Source: Candidatus Ornithospirochaeta stercorigallinarum (lineage in GTDB: Bacteria; Spirochaetota; Spirochaetia; Sphaerochaetales; Sphaerochaetaceae). From it: a stretch of 58,847 nucleotides of DNA. Shown in pieces: positions 1 to 9,013 of this stretch (position 1 is the first letter of the stretch; the number at the start of each line of letters is the position of its first letter). Both the position numbers and the translations under genes were made by a program. Where the stretch lies: assembly GCA_018711525.1 (NCBI GenBank), contig DVIF01000046.1:1-58847 (forward strand), written 5' to 3'. The notes under the pieces are model-generated. The model did not search any database and was not told the origin of the DNA. It saw only the letters and a list, made by a program, of their open reading frames with translations.

Positions 1-78
1 GCAGCAGCCGATGATGCGGGTCATCATCTGAGTCTGCTCGTCTGTGGGGTAAAGTCTGTAACGGTACGCCTTCTGCAT
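1..78 (-). mobile_element. tnpB: TnpB (IS200/IS605-family RNA-guided nuclease), N-terminal fragment truncated by window edge
   Basis: Reverse complement of 1-78 translates to MQKAYRYRLYPTDEQTQMMTRIIGCC, matching the conserved TnpB start (KAYRYRLYPT..Q......GCC). Not in the ORF track because it runs off the window. Confidence 0.75.
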
Positions 79-126
79 ATGTGTATTATACCATGGAATT
101 GAGAATTCATATAGCTTTGCTATATG

Positions 127-188
127 AAAAACTGATAATCCCCGCATTCAGCCCCTATGCGAGCATAGGAGTTATCTGCGGTAGTTTT
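127..188. repeat. Multi-arm imperfect palindrome upstream of tnpB, candidate IS200/IS605 end structure
   Basis: AAAACT(127-132)/AGTTTT(183-188), CCGCA(142-146)/TGCGG(177-181) and CCTATGC(154-160)/GCATAGG(163-169) nest around one centre. A separate hairpin CATATAGC-TTT-GCTATATG lies at 108-126. Confidence 0.45.
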
Positions 189-272
189 ATATCTAAAAAA
201 TAATTCGAAAGCCACCCTTCGCTCACAGGGACATACTGCTCCTGAATGGTACCGGATTCCTCTATTACATGT

Positions 273-1007
273 TTAGTTAAGCTTAGTGTATTCTTCATCA
301 GAAACAGGCTCTAGCCATTCGTTTCTTGTGTTCTCTCCTGGGACCTCAACTGCAATGTGTGAAAACCAGCTGTCTTTAGCAGCTCCATGCCAGTGCTTCA
401 CTTCCCTTTTGATTGTGATGACATCTCCGGGATGAAGCTCTACAGCATTCTTCCCCACTTCCTGATACCATCCTCTGCCGGAAGTACAGAGAAGAATCTG
501 CCCTCCCCCTTTGTCAGAATGATGTATGTGCCAGTTGTTGCGGCATCCGGGCTCGAATGTTACATTCGCCATGAATACAGTCTCCTTGGGATCTGTAAGA
601 GGCTTGAGATATGACGCTCCGGTGAAATACTGAGCATAGGCATCGTTTGATTCCCCAAGGCCGAACATGCCGCCATCTTTTCCTTCATCATCCTTGTAGA
701 CTTCAAGAGCAACGCGGAATGCCGCCCATGCATTGGGCCATCCTGCATAGAATGCAACATGCGTGAGGATCTCGCCCATCTCTGCCTTCGTCACCCCATT
801 CTTCTTCGCAGTCTGCATATGATAGTTGAAGGAAGAATCAATAAGACCTTTCGATACAAGGACTGTCACTGTGAGTATCGACCTCATTTTGAGAGAAAGC
901 AGCCCTTCCCTCGACCATATTTCTCCGAAAAGAATATCATCATTGAGATGAGCGAACTCATCTGCAAATCCTGTTAGGGCATCTCGTCCCGCTGTCTGCT
1001 TAACCAT
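273..1007 (-). CDS. Carboxymuconolactone decarboxylase-like domain fused to C-terminal cupin domain
   Basis: N-terminal CMD-like segment (LLSLKMRSILTVTVLVSKG...HMQTAKKNGVTKAEMGEILTHVAFYAGWPNA); C-terminal cupin (NWHIHHSDKGGGQILLCTSGRGWYQ...LHPGDVITIKREVKHWHGAAKD). Confidence 0.85.
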   Translation of the reverse strand: MVKQTAGRDALTGFADEFAHLNDDILFGEIWSREGLLSLKMRSILTVTVLVSKGLIDSSFNYHMQTAKKNGVTKAEMGEILTHVAFYAGWPNAWAAFRVALEVYKDDEGKDGGMFGLGESNDAYAQYFTGASYLKPLTDPKETVFMANVTFEPGCRNNWHIHHSDKGGGQILLCTSGRGWYQEVGKNAVELHPGDVITIKREVKHWHGAAKDSWFSHIAVEVPGENTRNEWLEPVSDEEYTKLN

Positions 1008-1132
1008 ATATTGCCTCCATAGTTTTCAATCTGCGTTTATAATCTAAAACCACATGATTGTTATGTCTAATACTTCTTTTTCATAATTAAAAATGCTTTC
1101 AGGTAATTTATAATCATGATAGAATCCTTCGT

Positions 1133-2008
1133 ATGGAACTCAGAGTACTAAGATACTTCCTGACAATCGCAGAGGAAGAGAACATTACAAGGGCCGCGGA
1201 CATACTCCATGTTACGCAGCCGACACTCTCAAGACAGATAATGCAGCTTGAGGACGAACTGGGAACAAAACTCTTCAAGCGGAGCAAATACTGCATAAAG
1301 CTTACAGAGGATGGACTTTTCTTGAAGCGACGTGCAGAGGAGATTCTTTCCCTTGCTGAGAATACCGCAGAGGCTATTGGAAACAAGGACAAGGATATCG
1401 TGGGCGAAATCACAATCGGGTGCACAGAGACGCACAGCATGGACGCGCTTGCATCGAAGATGGCAGAGTTCCGAAAACTTCATAAAGGGGTGAGCTACAA
1501 CATCTACACGACCAATGCAGATGGAATCAAGGAGAACATCGAGAAAGGTGTATTTGAACTTGGACTTGTTACTGAGCCTGTTGATACCTCCCGCTTTGAG
1601 ACACTTCATCTTCAAGGCAAAGAGAGATGGGGTGCCCTCGTCAGGGAGGATGATCCTATTGCAAAGAAGGAGTTTGTCTATCCTGATGACGTGAAAAACA
1701 GGCCTCTCATTCTTCCTGTACGTTCGGAAGTAAGATACATCCTCGAAGGATGGTTCGGTGCATCCTTTCAGGATCTTGATATTACAGCAAGATATAATCT
1801 TGGCAGGAATGTGGCGGTCATGGTTCAGAATGGTCTTGGAACTGGAATCTGCTTTGACCTTTTCTCAAGCTATGATGGCCTTCGCTTTATTCCGATGATT
1901 CCCCCCTTGATGACAGGAAGTGCTGTGTGCTGGAAAAAGAATCAGCTCTTCTCGACTGTAACACGAAGCTTCATAGAGTTCCTTAAAAATGCAGATAGAG
2001 CATTTTAA
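1133..2008 (+). CDS. LysR-family transcriptional regulator
   Basis: N-terminal MELRVLRYFLTIAEEENITRAADILHVTQPTLSRQIMQLEDELGTKLF; divergent from the CMD-cupin gene. Confidence 0.95.
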   Translation: MELRVLRYFLTIAEEENITRAADILHVTQPTLSRQIMQLEDELGTKLFKRSKYCIKLTEDGLFLKRRAEEILSLAENTAEAIGNKDKDIVGEITIGCTETHSMDALASKMAEFRKLHKGVSYNIYTTNADGIKENIEKGVFELGLVTEPVDTSRFETLHLQGKERWGALVREDDPIAKKEFVYPDDVKNRPLILPVRSEVRYILEGWFGASFQDLDITARYNLGRNVAVMVQNGLGTGICFDLFSSYDGLRFIPMIPPLMTGSAVCWKKNQLFSTVTRSFIEFLKNADRAF

Positions 2009-2171
2009 AACCAAAGAATCCAGGAAGGAAAAGCTATCAGGAAGACACTAACACTATGACAAAAGGACTAGAAAAAGCTATGCAGCAATCAATTCAAACT
2101 TTTATGCAATATGAGACAGAATCCAGTTGAGGAAACCATGCGGTTGGTAGTAATATCTAAAGCAATTGGAC

Positions 2172-2213
2172 AAAGACGTCTATCTTTTTCGGATAGGCGT
2201 CTTTTTCTTTTTT
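2172..2213 (+). terminator. Intrinsic terminator/attenuator immediately upstream of pyrG SD
   Basis: AAAGACGTCTATC-TTTTTCG-GATAGGCGTCTTT stem followed by TTCTTTTTTT, then GGAGG at 2215. Confidence 0.75.
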
Positions 2214-2221
2214 TGGAGGGA

Positions 2222-3823
2222 ATGATGGATAGAAAGTACATCTTTGTTACTGGTGGTGTCGTATCTGGACTTGGTAAGGGAGTAAGTGCGGCAAGTCTTG
2301 GACTTCTATTGAAGCAGAGGGGTTTGAAAGTGGCGGCCCAGAAGCTCGATCCGTATCTCAATGTGGACCCAGGGACAATGAGCCCCTATCAGCATGGAGA
2401 GGTCTTTGTGACCGAAGATGGAGCAGAGACCGACCTTGACCTCGGACACTATGAGAGATTCATCGATGAGAATCTCAACAAAAGGTCGAACCTTACAAGC
2501 GGCAAGGTATTCTGGAACATCCTGACAAGGGAAAGACGCGGTGAGTATCTCGGCAAGACAGTTCAGATCATCCCCCACGTAACAGATGAGATCAAGGCTG
2601 CGATATATTCACTCGGAGAGATGACAGGTGCTGATGTGGTAATCACCGAAATCGGCGGCACGATCGGAGACATAGAAAGCCAACCCTTTCTTGAAGCTGC
2701 CCGCCAGCTCCGTGCGGAGGTAGGAGCAGTCAACTCGATGTTCATCCATGTCGTCCTTGTCCCCTACCTTGCATGCAGCGGGGAATTCAAGACGAAACCG
2801 AGCCAGCACTCGGTGCATGAACTCCAGGGGATGGGTATAATGCCGGACTGCATCATCGCCCGGTCCGACACAACCCTTGATGACGACATCATCTCCAAGA
2901 TCTCCCTATTCTGTAATGTCGAGAGGCGTGCTGTAATCGGCAACGAGAACATCTCCCCCATCTATGCCCTTCCACTTCTTCTTCATGAGCGTGGTTTTGA
3001 TGACTACGTCATCTCAAGACTCTCTTTAAAATGTAGTGAATGCAGTCTCGAATCATGGAGTAACGCAGTGGAGCGCATGAGGAGGGAAAAAGAAAGGAAA
3101 GTCAAAATCGCGATATGCGGCAAATATGTCAAGCTCCACGATGCCTACCTTTCAATAAACGAGGCCCTTTATCATGCGGCAAGCTTCAACAATGCAGAAC
3201 TTGAACTGTCGTTCATCGATGCAGAGGATGTGGAGAGAAAAGGAGCGGAGGAACTTCTAGAAGATGCTGACGGCATCCTTGTCCCAGGAGGCTTCGGGGA
3301 AAGAGGTGTCGAGGGTATGATCCAGGCATCACGATATGCCAGGGAGCATGACAAACCCTACTTTGGAATCTGTCTGGGGATGCAGGTTGCAGTAATCGAG
3401 GCGGCACGCTCCCTCTCTGCACTTGAGAGGGCAAACTCAAGGGAGTTCGATCCTGATGGGGATGAATGCGTAATAGATCTGATGGATGAGCAGCGGAACA
3501 TCACAGCCAAGGGGGGAACGATGAGACTTGGCTCATATCCATGCAGGATAGTACCTGGAACATTGCTTCATAAGCTCTATGGAGGGGATATGGTCAGCGA
3601 GAGGCACAGGCATCGCTATGAGGTATCTCCTCTATTCAGGGAAAAAATAGCTGAAAGCGGTATTCTCTTCAGTGGTGTAAGTCCCGATGGTAAACTTGTC
3701 GAGGCCATGGAGAATCCATCATGCACCTTTTTCATCGGCGTGCAGTCCCATCCCGAGTTCAAAAGCCGCCCGAACAGGGTCCATCCCCTCTTCGATGGAT
3801 TCATAAAAGCAGCTCTGCTATGA
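2222..3823 (+). CDS. pyrG: CTP synthase
   Basis: MMDRKYIFVTGGVVSGLGKGVSAASLGLLLKQRG N-terminus and GATase class I domain (FGICLGMQ). Start at 2222 chosen because GGAGG precedes it; the ORF track start at 2111 lies upstream of the terminator. Confidence 0.97.
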   Translation: MMDRKYIFVTGGVVSGLGKGVSAASLGLLLKQRGLKVAAQKLDPYLNVDPGTMSPYQHGEVFVTEDGAETDLDLGHYERFIDENLNKRSNLTSGKVFWNILTRERRGEYLGKTVQIIPHVTDEIKAAIYSLGEMTGADVVITEIGGTIGDIESQPFLEAARQLRAEVGAVNSMFIHVVLVPYLACSGEFKTKPSQHSVHELQGMGIMPDCIIARSDTTLDDDIISKISLFCNVERRAVIGNENISPIYALPLLLHERGFDDYVISRLSLKCSECSLESWSNAVERMRREKERKVKIAICGKYVKLHDAYLSINEALYHAASFNNAELELSFIDAEDVERKGAEELLEDADGILVPGGFGERGVEGMIQASRYAREHDKPYFGICLGMQVAVIEAARSLSALERANSREFDPDGDECVIDLMDEQRNITAKGGTMRLGSYPCRIVPGTLLHKLYGGDMVSERHRHRYEVSPLFREKIAESGILFSGVSPDGKLVEAMENPSCTFFIGVQSHPEFKSRPNRVHPLFDGFIKAALL

Positions 3824-3870
3824 CAGGAAAGAATGCAGATGTGCATTTGCCTGCACACCTGCATCATCTC

Positions 3871-5457
3871 TTATTCCCCGCTCTTACCGTAGTTTGAGAG
3901 CACTCGTGCGGAAGGATCTGAGACACGGCAGCCGGGCCAGCTGCTGTTAGGCATCCAGAATCCAGGTATCATCCTGTACTGTCCGGGATAAAAACTCTCG
4001 AAAATCTCCCTGTATAGAAGAGATTCAGGAGTAAACGGTCTTCCTTCTTCAGGATATCTGCTGTATTCCGCTTCAAGGTCCTTTCCTTCATAATACCTTT
4101 CAGCATAGGCCTTTAGCTCATCGACCATGCTATGCCCTACTGCATCGCTGAATGCGGCCTTCTCCCTCCAGAGGATATCATCAGGGAGCCAACCACCCTT
4201 CTCAAATGCCTTCCTTAAAAGGTACTTGCCATGTCCATAGCGGTTCATCTTCATCTCAGGGTCGATTGAAAGGACATAGGATGCGAAATCCAAATCACCG
4301 AATGGAACCCTTGCTTCGATGCTGTTGTCTGCAATACATCTGTCCGCCCTGAGCACATCATATGCATAAAGTTCATGGACGCGCTTCTGACTTTCTTTTT
4401 CAAAAGCTTCTGCATCCGGTGCGAAATCGGTGTATTTGTATCCGAAAAGCTCATCAGAGACCTCTCCTGTAAGAAGTACCCTTACATCGGTATGCTCATG
4501 TATGTATCTGCATAAGAGATACATCCCCATGCTTGCGCGGATGGTTGTGATATCATATGTCGCCAAGGCGTTTATGACCTCGGGCAGGGCTTTGATCACA
4601 TCTTCTGCACTCATGGTCACATTCGTATGGATGGCGTTAAGGAAAGAAGCCGTATGCTCTGCGTATTTCGAATCAATCGGGTCCTTCTCCATCCCGATTG
4701 AGAACGTACGTATCGGACGCTCAAGTATCCTGGTTGCGATAGAGCATACAAGCGAGCTGTCGAGGCCGCCTGAGAGTAGGAATGCAACCGGTGTATCGGC
4801 ATCAAGCCTTTTCTCAACCGCTTTTATCAGCTTCTTTCGTATGTTGCCCGTGATCTCCTCAAGACTGCCGTATGTATATCCCCTCACTTCCGATATATCC
4901 CTGTAGCAGATGAAACGACCGTTTTCATAGTAATGCCCCGGAGGGAAAGGGATCACATCACGGCAGAACGGTGTAAGAAGGCATGCCTCACTTGCAAAGG
5001 CGATCTTTTCATCCCTGTCGTAGCCGTAGAAGAGAGGCCTTATTCCTATTGGATCCCGTGCGGCGACCAGTCCTTTATCCTTATCGTATATGACTGTCGC
5101 ATACTCAGCATCAAGAATGGGGAACATCTTCTCCCCGTATTTCTCATAAAGATAGAGCACAGTCTCGCAATCAGAATCGGAACGGAAGGAATACCCCTCT
5201 TTCTCAAGAGCCCTGCGTATGCTCCTGAAACCGTATATCTCACCGTTTGTAACGCTGTACATCCCCTTGTATTCGAACGGCTGCATACCACGATTATCGA
5301 CTCCCATTATTGAAAGCCTCTGGAATGCCAGGACAAAGCCGTTTTCAAGTCTGAGGACATCCTCCGAATCCGGTCCCCTCCTCCTTGTCCGCTCTAAGAT
5401 CGCTCTAATTTGTGGAAGGCCGATTGCACTTCCACTATATGCAAATACCGTACACAT
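3871..5457 (-). CDS. asnB: Asparagine synthase (glutamine-hydrolysing)
   Basis: MCTVFAYSG N-terminal class II GATase, RRGPDS, and AsnB synthetase SGGLDSS motif. Confidence 0.93.
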   Translation of the reverse strand: MCTVFAYSGSAIGLPQIRAILERTRRRGPDSEDVLRLENGFVLAFQRLSIMGVDNRGMQPFEYKGMYSVTNGEIYGFRSIRRALEKEGYSFRSDSDCETVLYLYEKYGEKMFPILDAEYATVIYDKDKGLVAARDPIGIRPLFYGYDRDEKIAFASEACLLTPFCRDVIPFPPGHYYENGRFICYRDISEVRGYTYGSLEEITGNIRKKLIKAVEKRLDADTPVAFLLSGGLDSSLVCSIATRILERPIRTFSIGMEKDPIDSKYAEHTASFLNAIHTNVTMSAEDVIKALPEVINALATYDITTIRASMGMYLLCRYIHEHTDVRVLLTGEVSDELFGYKYTDFAPDAEAFEKESQKRVHELYAYDVLRADRCIADNSIEARVPFGDLDFASYVLSIDPEMKMNRYGHGKYLLRKAFEKGGWLPDDILWREKAAFSDAVGHSMVDELKAYAERYYEGKDLEAEYSRYPEEGRPFTPESLLYREIFESFYPGQYRMIPGFWMPNSSWPGCRVSDPSARVLSNYGKSGE

Positions 5458-5465
5458 ATAACACC

Positions 5466-6197
5466 TCAGACTGCAGCATATAGCTGACTGTAGGATTTTG
5501 ATTCATCTGCCTCAATGGCAATGAAATCCCCTTCAAGACATCGTTCGACAGGCAGAGAGAAGACAGATGCGAAATCAGAGACGATCGGCCGTATTATGCT
5601 CTCCATCTCAGACCTTCCTACTGCTCGTCTTATAAGCTTGTCAGAGAGATTCAGAGGCTCCTTGTCCGTCCTGAGGTAGATCGTCCCGGCGTACATTCCG
5701 TTTCCACAGAAATAACCTGTGATGCTCTTTCCCTCATAGCCGAGGCCAAGGACTATGATCGTCCCTCCTGCCAGATACTCGCCCAGGAAGGATCCTGCTC
5801 TTCCTCCGATTACAAGAATGCTCTTTTTATCCTCATACGCCTTCATATGGACACCTGCCCTGTATCCGGCATCGCCAAGCACATATACCCTGCCTCCACG
5901 CATGCCGTATGCAAGTGCGTCCCCTGCCGAACCTTTTATGGCAAGAAGTCCTGCATTCATCGTGTCCGCCGCGGCATCCTGGGCATTACCATCGACATAT
6001 ATCGTCGCACCATCAAGATAGGATGCAAGGGCATTGCCGGGAGTACCTTCGATATGAAGAACCCCCTCCTTGCTGCCGCAGCCTATATACCGCTCACCGA
6101 GGCATCCTTTCAAAGTAATCTCCTCCCCTTCATGCCTTCTTATCTCATCCAATCCATCTTTTCTGATATCAAACACCTTCATCTCATTCTCCTGCAT
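5466..6197 (-). CDS. Glutamate synthase GXGXG-domain subunit (GltB C-terminal domain as a separate protein)
   Basis: Repeated Gly-rich beta-helix (ERYIGCGSKEGVLHIEGTPGNALASYLDGATIYVDGNAQDAAADTMNAGLLAIKGSAGDALAYGMRGGRVYVLG). Confidence 0.88.
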   Translation of the reverse strand: MQENEMKVFDIRKDGLDEIRRHEGEEITLKGCLGERYIGCGSKEGVLHIEGTPGNALASYLDGATIYVDGNAQDAAADTMNAGLLAIKGSAGDALAYGMRGGRVYVLGDAGYRAGVHMKAYEDKKSILVIGGRAGSFLGEYLAGGTIIVLGLGYEGKSITGYFCGNGMYAGTIYLRTDKEPLNLSDKLIRRAVGRSEMESIIRPIVSDFASVFSLPVERCLEGDFIAIEADESKSYSQLYAAV

Positions 6198-7671
6198 ATC
6201 CTATTCCAAGTATCTCAAGCTCTTTCGAATTGAGGCCTACCCCTTTGAGAGCCATGCGGTTGCCTCTCAGGGCCTCTATGCTGTTTATCCCCATTCCACC
6301 CATGATCTCCTTTATCTCGCGTGTCCATGCATTCACAAGGTTTATAAGACGCTCTGCACCTTTTTCCGGGTCAAGTCTTCCTGTGAGCTCCGGGTCCTGG
6401 GTCGCAAGCCCCCATGCACATCTGCCTGTATGGCAGGAGGCGCATATATGGCAGCCAAGTGCGCAAAGGGCCGCAGTACCTATGGAAACGGCATCTGAGC
6501 CGAGCGCTATCGCCTTGACTACATCGGATGAGTTCCTTATTCCTCCTGACGCGATGATGCTCACCCTGTCCCTTATCCTCTCCTCCCTAAGCCTCTGATC
6601 GACGGTAGCGATTGCAAGCTCAATCGGTATGCCGACATTGTCGCGGATACGTTTCGGAGCCGCTCCCGTCCCTCCTCGGTAGCCGTCGATTGCTATTATG
6701 TCTGCACCGCTCCGGGCGATTCCCGAAGCAATAGGAGCGATATTATGGACAGCGGCGACTTTGACGATCACCGGCCTCTTATACTCTGTCGCTTCCTTTA
6801 TCGACATGACAAGCTGTGCCAGGTCCTCAATCGAGTAGATGTCATGATGCGGTGCAGGGCTTATCGCATCCAATCCCTCAGGGACCATCCTCGTCTTCGA
6901 AACATCCCCTATGATCTTTTTTCCTGTAAGGTGCCCTCCGATTCCCGGTTTCGCACCCTGTCCGATCTTTATCTCGATGGCAGATGCGGTGTTCAGATAT
7001 GTCGCATGCACTCCGAACCGGCCCGATGCAACCTGCACGATGGTATTCTCCTTATAGGGATAGAGACTTTCATGAAGGCCACCCTCCCCTGTGTTCCAGT
7101 ATGTGCCGAGCCTCTCGGAGGCAATGGCAAGCGCCCTATGCACGTTCAGGCTGATCGCACCGTAGCTCATTGCAGAGAAGAGTATCGGGGTCTTTAGTTC
7201 AAGGTGTGGTGGAAGATTATCCATGATCCGCCCTTCCTTCGTCCTCTCCACACACCCGGGCCTTGCTCCGATGAACACAGATGTCTCCATAGGCTCCCTC
7301 AATGGGTCGATCGAGGGATTTGTCACCTGGCTTGCATTGAGAAGCATCTTGTCGAAGTAGATGGGTACATTCTCCCCTGATGCACCCATCGAGGAGAGAA
7401 GGACTCCACCGGTATCGGCCTGTAGGAGTATCTCGTCTATATCGTCTTGCTTGAATACGGAATTACCCCTGTATCTGTTTTCATATTCAGTTATGTATAT
7501 CGCACCTCTGGGACAGAGGGAGACACAGCGCTGGCAGTCAGTGCATTTTTCATGATGGAAGACCAGGGCATTGTCTTTTCCGACTGTTATCGCACCGAAA
7601 GAGCACTCCTTTGCGCATCTGAGACACAAGATGCAGAGATCATCCTTTCTGATTCTATATCTTCTGAACAT
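6184..7671 (-). CDS. Glutamate synthase FMN-binding domain subunit with N-terminal 2x[4Fe-4S] ferredoxin domain
   Basis: CILCLRCAKECSFG / CTDCQRCVSLCPRG clusters; GltS central domain KIGQGAKPGIGGHLTGKKI, GYRGGTGAAP, CHICASCHTGRCAWGLATQ. Confidence 0.93.
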   Translation of the reverse strand: MFRRYRIRKDDLCILCLRCAKECSFGAITVGKDNALVFHHEKCTDCQRCVSLCPRGAIYITEYENRYRGNSVFKQDDIDEILLQADTGGVLLSSMGASGENVPIYFDKMLLNASQVTNPSIDPLREPMETSVFIGARPGCVERTKEGRIMDNLPPHLELKTPILFSAMSYGAISLNVHRALAIASERLGTYWNTGEGGLHESLYPYKENTIVQVASGRFGVHATYLNTASAIEIKIGQGAKPGIGGHLTGKKIIGDVSKTRMVPEGLDAISPAPHHDIYSIEDLAQLVMSIKEATEYKRPVIVKVAAVHNIAPIASGIARSGADIIAIDGYRGGTGAAPKRIRDNVGIPIELAIATVDQRLREERIRDRVSIIASGGIRNSSDVVKAIALGSDAVSIGTAALCALGCHICASCHTGRCAWGLATQDPELTGRLDPEKGAERLINLVNAWTREIKEIMGGMGINSIEALRGNRMALKGVGLNSKELEILGIGYAGE

Positions 7672-8761
7672 CTTTGCCCTCCTTATCCAGTGTCACTATC
7701 ACAGCCTCACCGCCACGCGGGGCCCAGATTCTTTCCGGATTCTCCTCTATGACGCGTATCGCCGCCTCCTCCGAGCTGAAATAAACAGTGTCCCCTTTTT
7801 CAGCTGCTACAAGGCTTCTGAGCTTAAGCCTGTCATTCAATGCCATCATCCCGCCGCTAAAGCCGACAAGTATCGAAAAGGGACCTGTGATGAGAAATGA
7901 TGAGAACATCTTCCTCAGGTATGTAAGCCTCTTTTTCTCCTCATCATCCTTGATGGATATGGTGGTCCAGAACGGTGCTGCAATGACTGAAGAGCATTCG
8001 AGGAGAGAGAGGCCCTGCTTTCTTGTAAGATAGTCGAGAATGTAAGTGATGACCTCGGTATCCGTAAGGAGATTGCATGAATAGCCGTACATCTCCACGG
8101 CCCTCCGGTTCGCATCATATGATGATATCTCACCGTTATGTACGACACTCAGCTCAAGCAGAGAGAACGGATGAGACCCCGCCCACCATCCGGGAGTGTT
8201 TGTCGGATAGCGTCCATGTGCCGTCCATGAGTATCCTTCATACTCATCTATGCGGTAGAAATCGGCGACATCCTCAGGATAGCCGACAGCTTTGAACACT
8301 CCCATGTCCTTTCCACATGAGACGACATAGGCCCCGTCTATCGAGTCGTTTATCCGGATCATCGCCCTCGAGGTGTATTCCTCCTCATCGAGCTGACTGT
8401 CATGCAGCACATGGGGAAGAGGTGTGATGAAATACCTCCAGATCAGCGGTGCATCCTTTATCCTTGCACTCTGCCGCACTGGAATCTTTGAAAGGTTTAT
8501 TATATCGAAGCGCCTATCGAGGAACCTCTCTGCATCCTCTCTCGCACTTTGCGAGTCATAGAATATGTGCAGGGCGAAATAATCCCTGTACTGGGGATAT
8601 ATTCCATAGGCGGCAAAGCCTCCGCCGAGACCGTTGGACCTGTTGTGCATCACACTGATGCTCTTCTTTATCGCATCCCCTGTAATCCTTCTTCCATCAC
8701 GGCAGAATATACCGCTGATCGCACATCCCGAACTGATTCTTATCTCCCCTTCCTTCCTCAT
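7655..8761 (-). CDS. Glutamate synthase glutamine amidotransferase (class II) subunit
   Basis: GATase II signatures (SSGCAISGIF near N-terminus, HGRYPTNTPGWWAGSHPFSLLELSVVHNGEISS). Overlaps the FMN subunit by 17 nt. Confidence 0.9.
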   Translation of the reverse strand: MRKEGEIRISSGCAISGIFCRDGRRITGDAIKKSISVMHNRSNGLGGGFAAYGIYPQYRDYFALHIFYDSQSAREDAERFLDRRFDIINLSKIPVRQSARIKDAPLIWRYFITPLPHVLHDSQLDEEEYTSRAMIRINDSIDGAYVVSCGKDMGVFKAVGYPEDVADFYRIDEYEGYSWTAHGRYPTNTPGWWAGSHPFSLLELSVVHNGEISSYDANRRAVEMYGYSCNLLTDTEVITYILDYLTRKQGLSLLECSSVIAAPFWTTISIKDDEEKKRLTYLRKMFSSFLITGPFSILVGFSGGMMALNDRLKLRSLVAAEKGDTVYFSSEEAAIRVIEENPERIWAPRGGEAVIVTLDKEGKDVQKI

Positions 8762-8770
8762 ACATCACCT

Positions 8771-8817
8771 CAGAAAAAGAAAAAAGGACGCACTAAGATC
8801 TCTCTTAGAACGTCCTT
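8771..8817 (-). terminator. Terminator/attenuator upstream of glutamate synthase operon with A1/G4 hexaloop
   Basis: Minus strand GGACG-TT-CTAAG[AGAGAT]CTTAG-TG-CGTCC-TTTTTTTCTTTTT, followed by GAGGTG and ATG at 8761. Confidence 0.75.
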
Positions 8818-8913
8818 GTTCCTGTGATACTTTTACGATACATCGATTATGCTTGTCAATCGCATGAATGAATAAAATCCGAATAAAAATACAAGCAAAT
8901 GAATACAACCCAC

Positions 8914-8943
8914 TTGACTTTCTATCTCGAGATTACATAATAT
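8914..8943 (+). promoter_or_regulatory. Candidate sigma-70 promoter of glnA
   Basis: TTGACT (8914-8919), then CATAAT (8936-8941, 16-nt spacer) or TAATAT (8938-8943, 18-nt spacer). Confidence 0.5.
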
Positions 8944-8960
8944 TCAACCAAGAACAGCAA

Positions 8961-8995
8961 GGGCGCTGCAGAGTACTATCTGCGGCGCTTTTTCT
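8961..8995 (+). terminator. Terminator/attenuator between glnA promoter and SD
   Basis: GCGCTGCAGA[GTACTA]TCTGCGGCGC-TTTTTCT, hexaloop; GGAGG SD at 9003 and ATG at 9014. Confidence 0.75.
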
Positions 8996-9013
8996 GTTTT
9001 CCGGAGGGGCTTT

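Noticed and set aside
2172-2213. pyrG hairpin as ANTAR target or CTP-sensing reiterative-transcription attenuator
   Set aside because: Loop is 7 nt (UUUUUCG) without A1/G4, and no GGGC-type initiation site was identified; mechanism left open.
8961-8995. glnA hairpin as a canonical ANTAR hexaloop
   Set aside because: The loop is six nt but reads GUACUA, lacking A1 and G4; kept only as a terminator/attenuator.
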